A program made the position numbers and the translations under genes. The notes beneath the pieces were generated by a model. It had not been told where the DNA came from. It searched no databases and saw only the letters and a program-made list of their open reading frames with translations. From assembly GCA_937944175.1 (NCBI GenBank), contig CALDZW010000064.1, forward strand, positions 1 to 5,887: DNA of 5,887 nucleotides, given 5' to 3'. Each line of letters starts with the position of its first letter. Within the stretch, counting starts at the first letter, position 1. Below are positions 4,563 through 5,887 of this stretch, in pieces. This DNA is from an uncultured Candidatus Altimarinota bacterium (GTDB lineage: Bacteria > Patescibacteriota > Gracilibacteria > BD1-5 > UBA6164).

Positions 4563-5887
4563 ATGAACATAGAAAAATTTACCATAAATGCTAGCAAGAG
4601 ATTGCAAGAATCTCAAGATCTAGCTAATCGACACAAACACTCTCAGATTCTCAGTATCCATATGCTTTTAAGCATGCTAAAATCAGAAGATTCACTTGTA
4701 AAAGAGATTTTACTAGAACTCTGAGTTGATATTCAAATTCTTGCAAAAAATGTAGAGAATGAAGTGAAAAAAATTGCCACTGTGAGTTGATCATATCAAT
4801 TACAGTTGAGTCAGGAGCTTAATACAGTATTACTTGAAGCAGAAAATATAGCAGGTAGAAATAAAGACCAATATGTAACTGAAGAACATTTGTTGCTTGC
4901 TATTATTGATCATAGTAATACAAACACTAAAGAACTTTTTAGTAATCTTTGAGTCACTTCTAACAGTGTAAAGAATATCATAGATACAATGAGAAATGGA
5001 GAAAAAGTCACTGATAATGACCCTGAGAACAAAATGAATGCCTTAAAAAAGTATTGAATAGATTTGGTTGACCTTGCTAAGAAATGAAAAATAGATCCAG
5101 TAATCGGAAGAGAAGAAGAGATTAGAAGAACACTTCAGATTCTTTCAAGAAGAACCAAAAATAATCCAGTACTTATCTGAGAACCATGAGTAGGAAAGAC
5201 AGCTATTATTGAGTGAATTGCACTCAAAATTGCTAATAAAGATGTTCCTGAAAACCTCATAAATAAAAAAGTGATTACTCTTGATATGTGAGCATTGCTT
5301 GCAGGAGCTAAATATAGAGGTGAGTTTGAAGAAAGGCTTAAATGAGTGATCAAAGAAGTAGAAAAGTCTCAGTGACAGATTATTTTATTCATTGATGAAA
5401 TTCATACTATTGTTTGAGCTGGTGCTCAAGAATGACAATGAGATGCGGGGAACTTGCTCAAACCAAGTCTTGCTAGATGAGCCTTGAAACTCATTGGAGC
5501 AACAACTATCAATGAATACAGAAAATATATCGAAAAAGACCCAGCTCTTGAGAGAAGATTCGCCCAGGTCAAAGTAGATGAACCCAGTATTGATGAAACT
5601 CTTGCCATTCTGAGAGGTATCAAAAATAAATATGAAACTCATCATGGTCTCAAAATCATGGACTCAGCTCTTGAAGCAGCAGTTGAACTTTCTACTAAAT
5701 TTATCCCTGATAGACAGCTCCCTGACAAAGCTATTGATCTCATGGATGAGGCACTATCCAGTGTAAAAATGAAAAGTATTTCTAAGCCAATGGAAGTTGA
5801 AATATTAGAAAAAGAATTAAGAACTCTAGAAATTGAGTTAGAAGCAAAAAAAGCAGAGCAAAGTAGGGACAGCAGATCTGCTGTCCC
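4563..5887 (+). CDS. clpB: ATP-dependent disaggregase ClpB, N-terminal 441 residues (runs off the right edge)
   Basis: Fifteen TGA read as Gly give an unmistakable ClpB. It is a hexameric AAA+ chaperone that threads aggregated proteins through its pore, working with DnaK. Visible parts: Clp N-domain with two repeats (about 1-145), linker, and first AAA+ domain with Walker A GEPGVGKT (206-213; Gly206 and Gly209 are TGA), pore loop KYRGEFEER (250-258), Walker B IILFIDE (273-279), sensor GATT (312-315) and arginine fingers in ALERRF (328-333). Residues from about 410 begin the coiled-coil middle domain that separates ClpB from ClpA or ClpC. The second ATPase domain lies outside the window. The last seven codons fall in a GC-rich palindrome and may not be native. 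No Shine-Dalgarno before ATG 4563. Probably co-transcribed with the DUF2000 gene from the CIRCE promoter. Confidence 0.96.
5866..5887. repeat. Perfect 22-nt GC-rich palindrome at the window end, inside clpB
   Basis: GGGACAGCAGA is followed at once by its exact reverse complement TCTGCTGTCCC, and the window stops on its last base. It has 14 G or C out of 22 in otherwise AT-rich DNA. It falls where the ClpB middle-domain coiled coil should continue and encodes RDSRSAV in frame, which does not resemble that coiled coil. It may be a dispersed palindromic repeat at which the assembly ended, or an artefact. Confidence 0.8.

Noticed and set aside
5135..5645. Three minus-strand frames opposite clpB
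   Set aside because: The plus strand encodes highly conserved ClpB motifs here; the antisense frames are by-products.
4563..5887. TGA as tryptophan (table 4) or selenocysteine
   Set aside because: The Walker A loop, ARGxL and other invariant Gly positions would become Trp or Sec; glycine restores the ClpB consensus everywhere.

Overview
The window is AT-rich bacterial DNA from an organism that reads UGA as glycine (translation table 25). This points to a Candidate Phyla Radiation lineage of the Absconditabacteria (SR1) / Gracilibacteria (BD1-5) group; the sequence alone does not separate the two. The evidence is direct. With TGA as stop, every gene breaks into fragments. With TGA as Gly, seven long frames open, and recognisable families appear with TGA at invariant glycines, for example the ClpB Walker A loop and the IDGG motif of a DUF559 nuclease. 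I count about 62 in-frame TGA codons among about 107 glycines. All observed stops are TAA or TAG.

Left part (1-2362, all minus strand): a compact, probably co-transcribed cluster read from right to left. It holds a putative HExxH zinc metallopeptidase (2362-1403), a SanA-like membrane-anchored DUF218/YdcF-family protein (1392-733), a CYTH-domain phosphohydrolase-like protein (701-117), and perhaps the first 27 codons of another gene running off the left edge (82-1). The gaps are 10, 31 and 34 nt.

Middle part (2400-3900, minus strand): an accessory nuclease island. A DUF559 PD-(D/E)XK (Vsr-like) endonuclease gene (2836-2450) is enclosed by two nearly identical 45-46 nt inverted repeats. Each repeat is a double-hairpin module. 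Two more degenerate copies follow, then a GIY-YIG nuclease with a C-terminal DUF4357 domain (3900-3034). A further stand-alone copy of the module lies at 4488-4532, between two unrelated genes. Stems are conserved and loops vary between copies.

Right part (3965-5887, plus strand): a heat-shock unit. A consensus sigma70-type promoter (TTGACA, 17 nt, TATACT) is overlapped by a CIRCE-like inverted repeat, the operator of the HrcA repressor. It drives a DUF2000 protein (4032-4460) and then clpB (4563 onward), which runs off the right edge. The window ends exactly on a perfect 22-nt GC-rich palindrome inside clpB, which may be a contig-breaking repeat or an assembly artefact.

None of the main start codons has a convincing Shine-Dalgarno sequence. 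No tRNA, rRNA or CRISPR array was seen, and no stretch above 300 nt lacks a gene.
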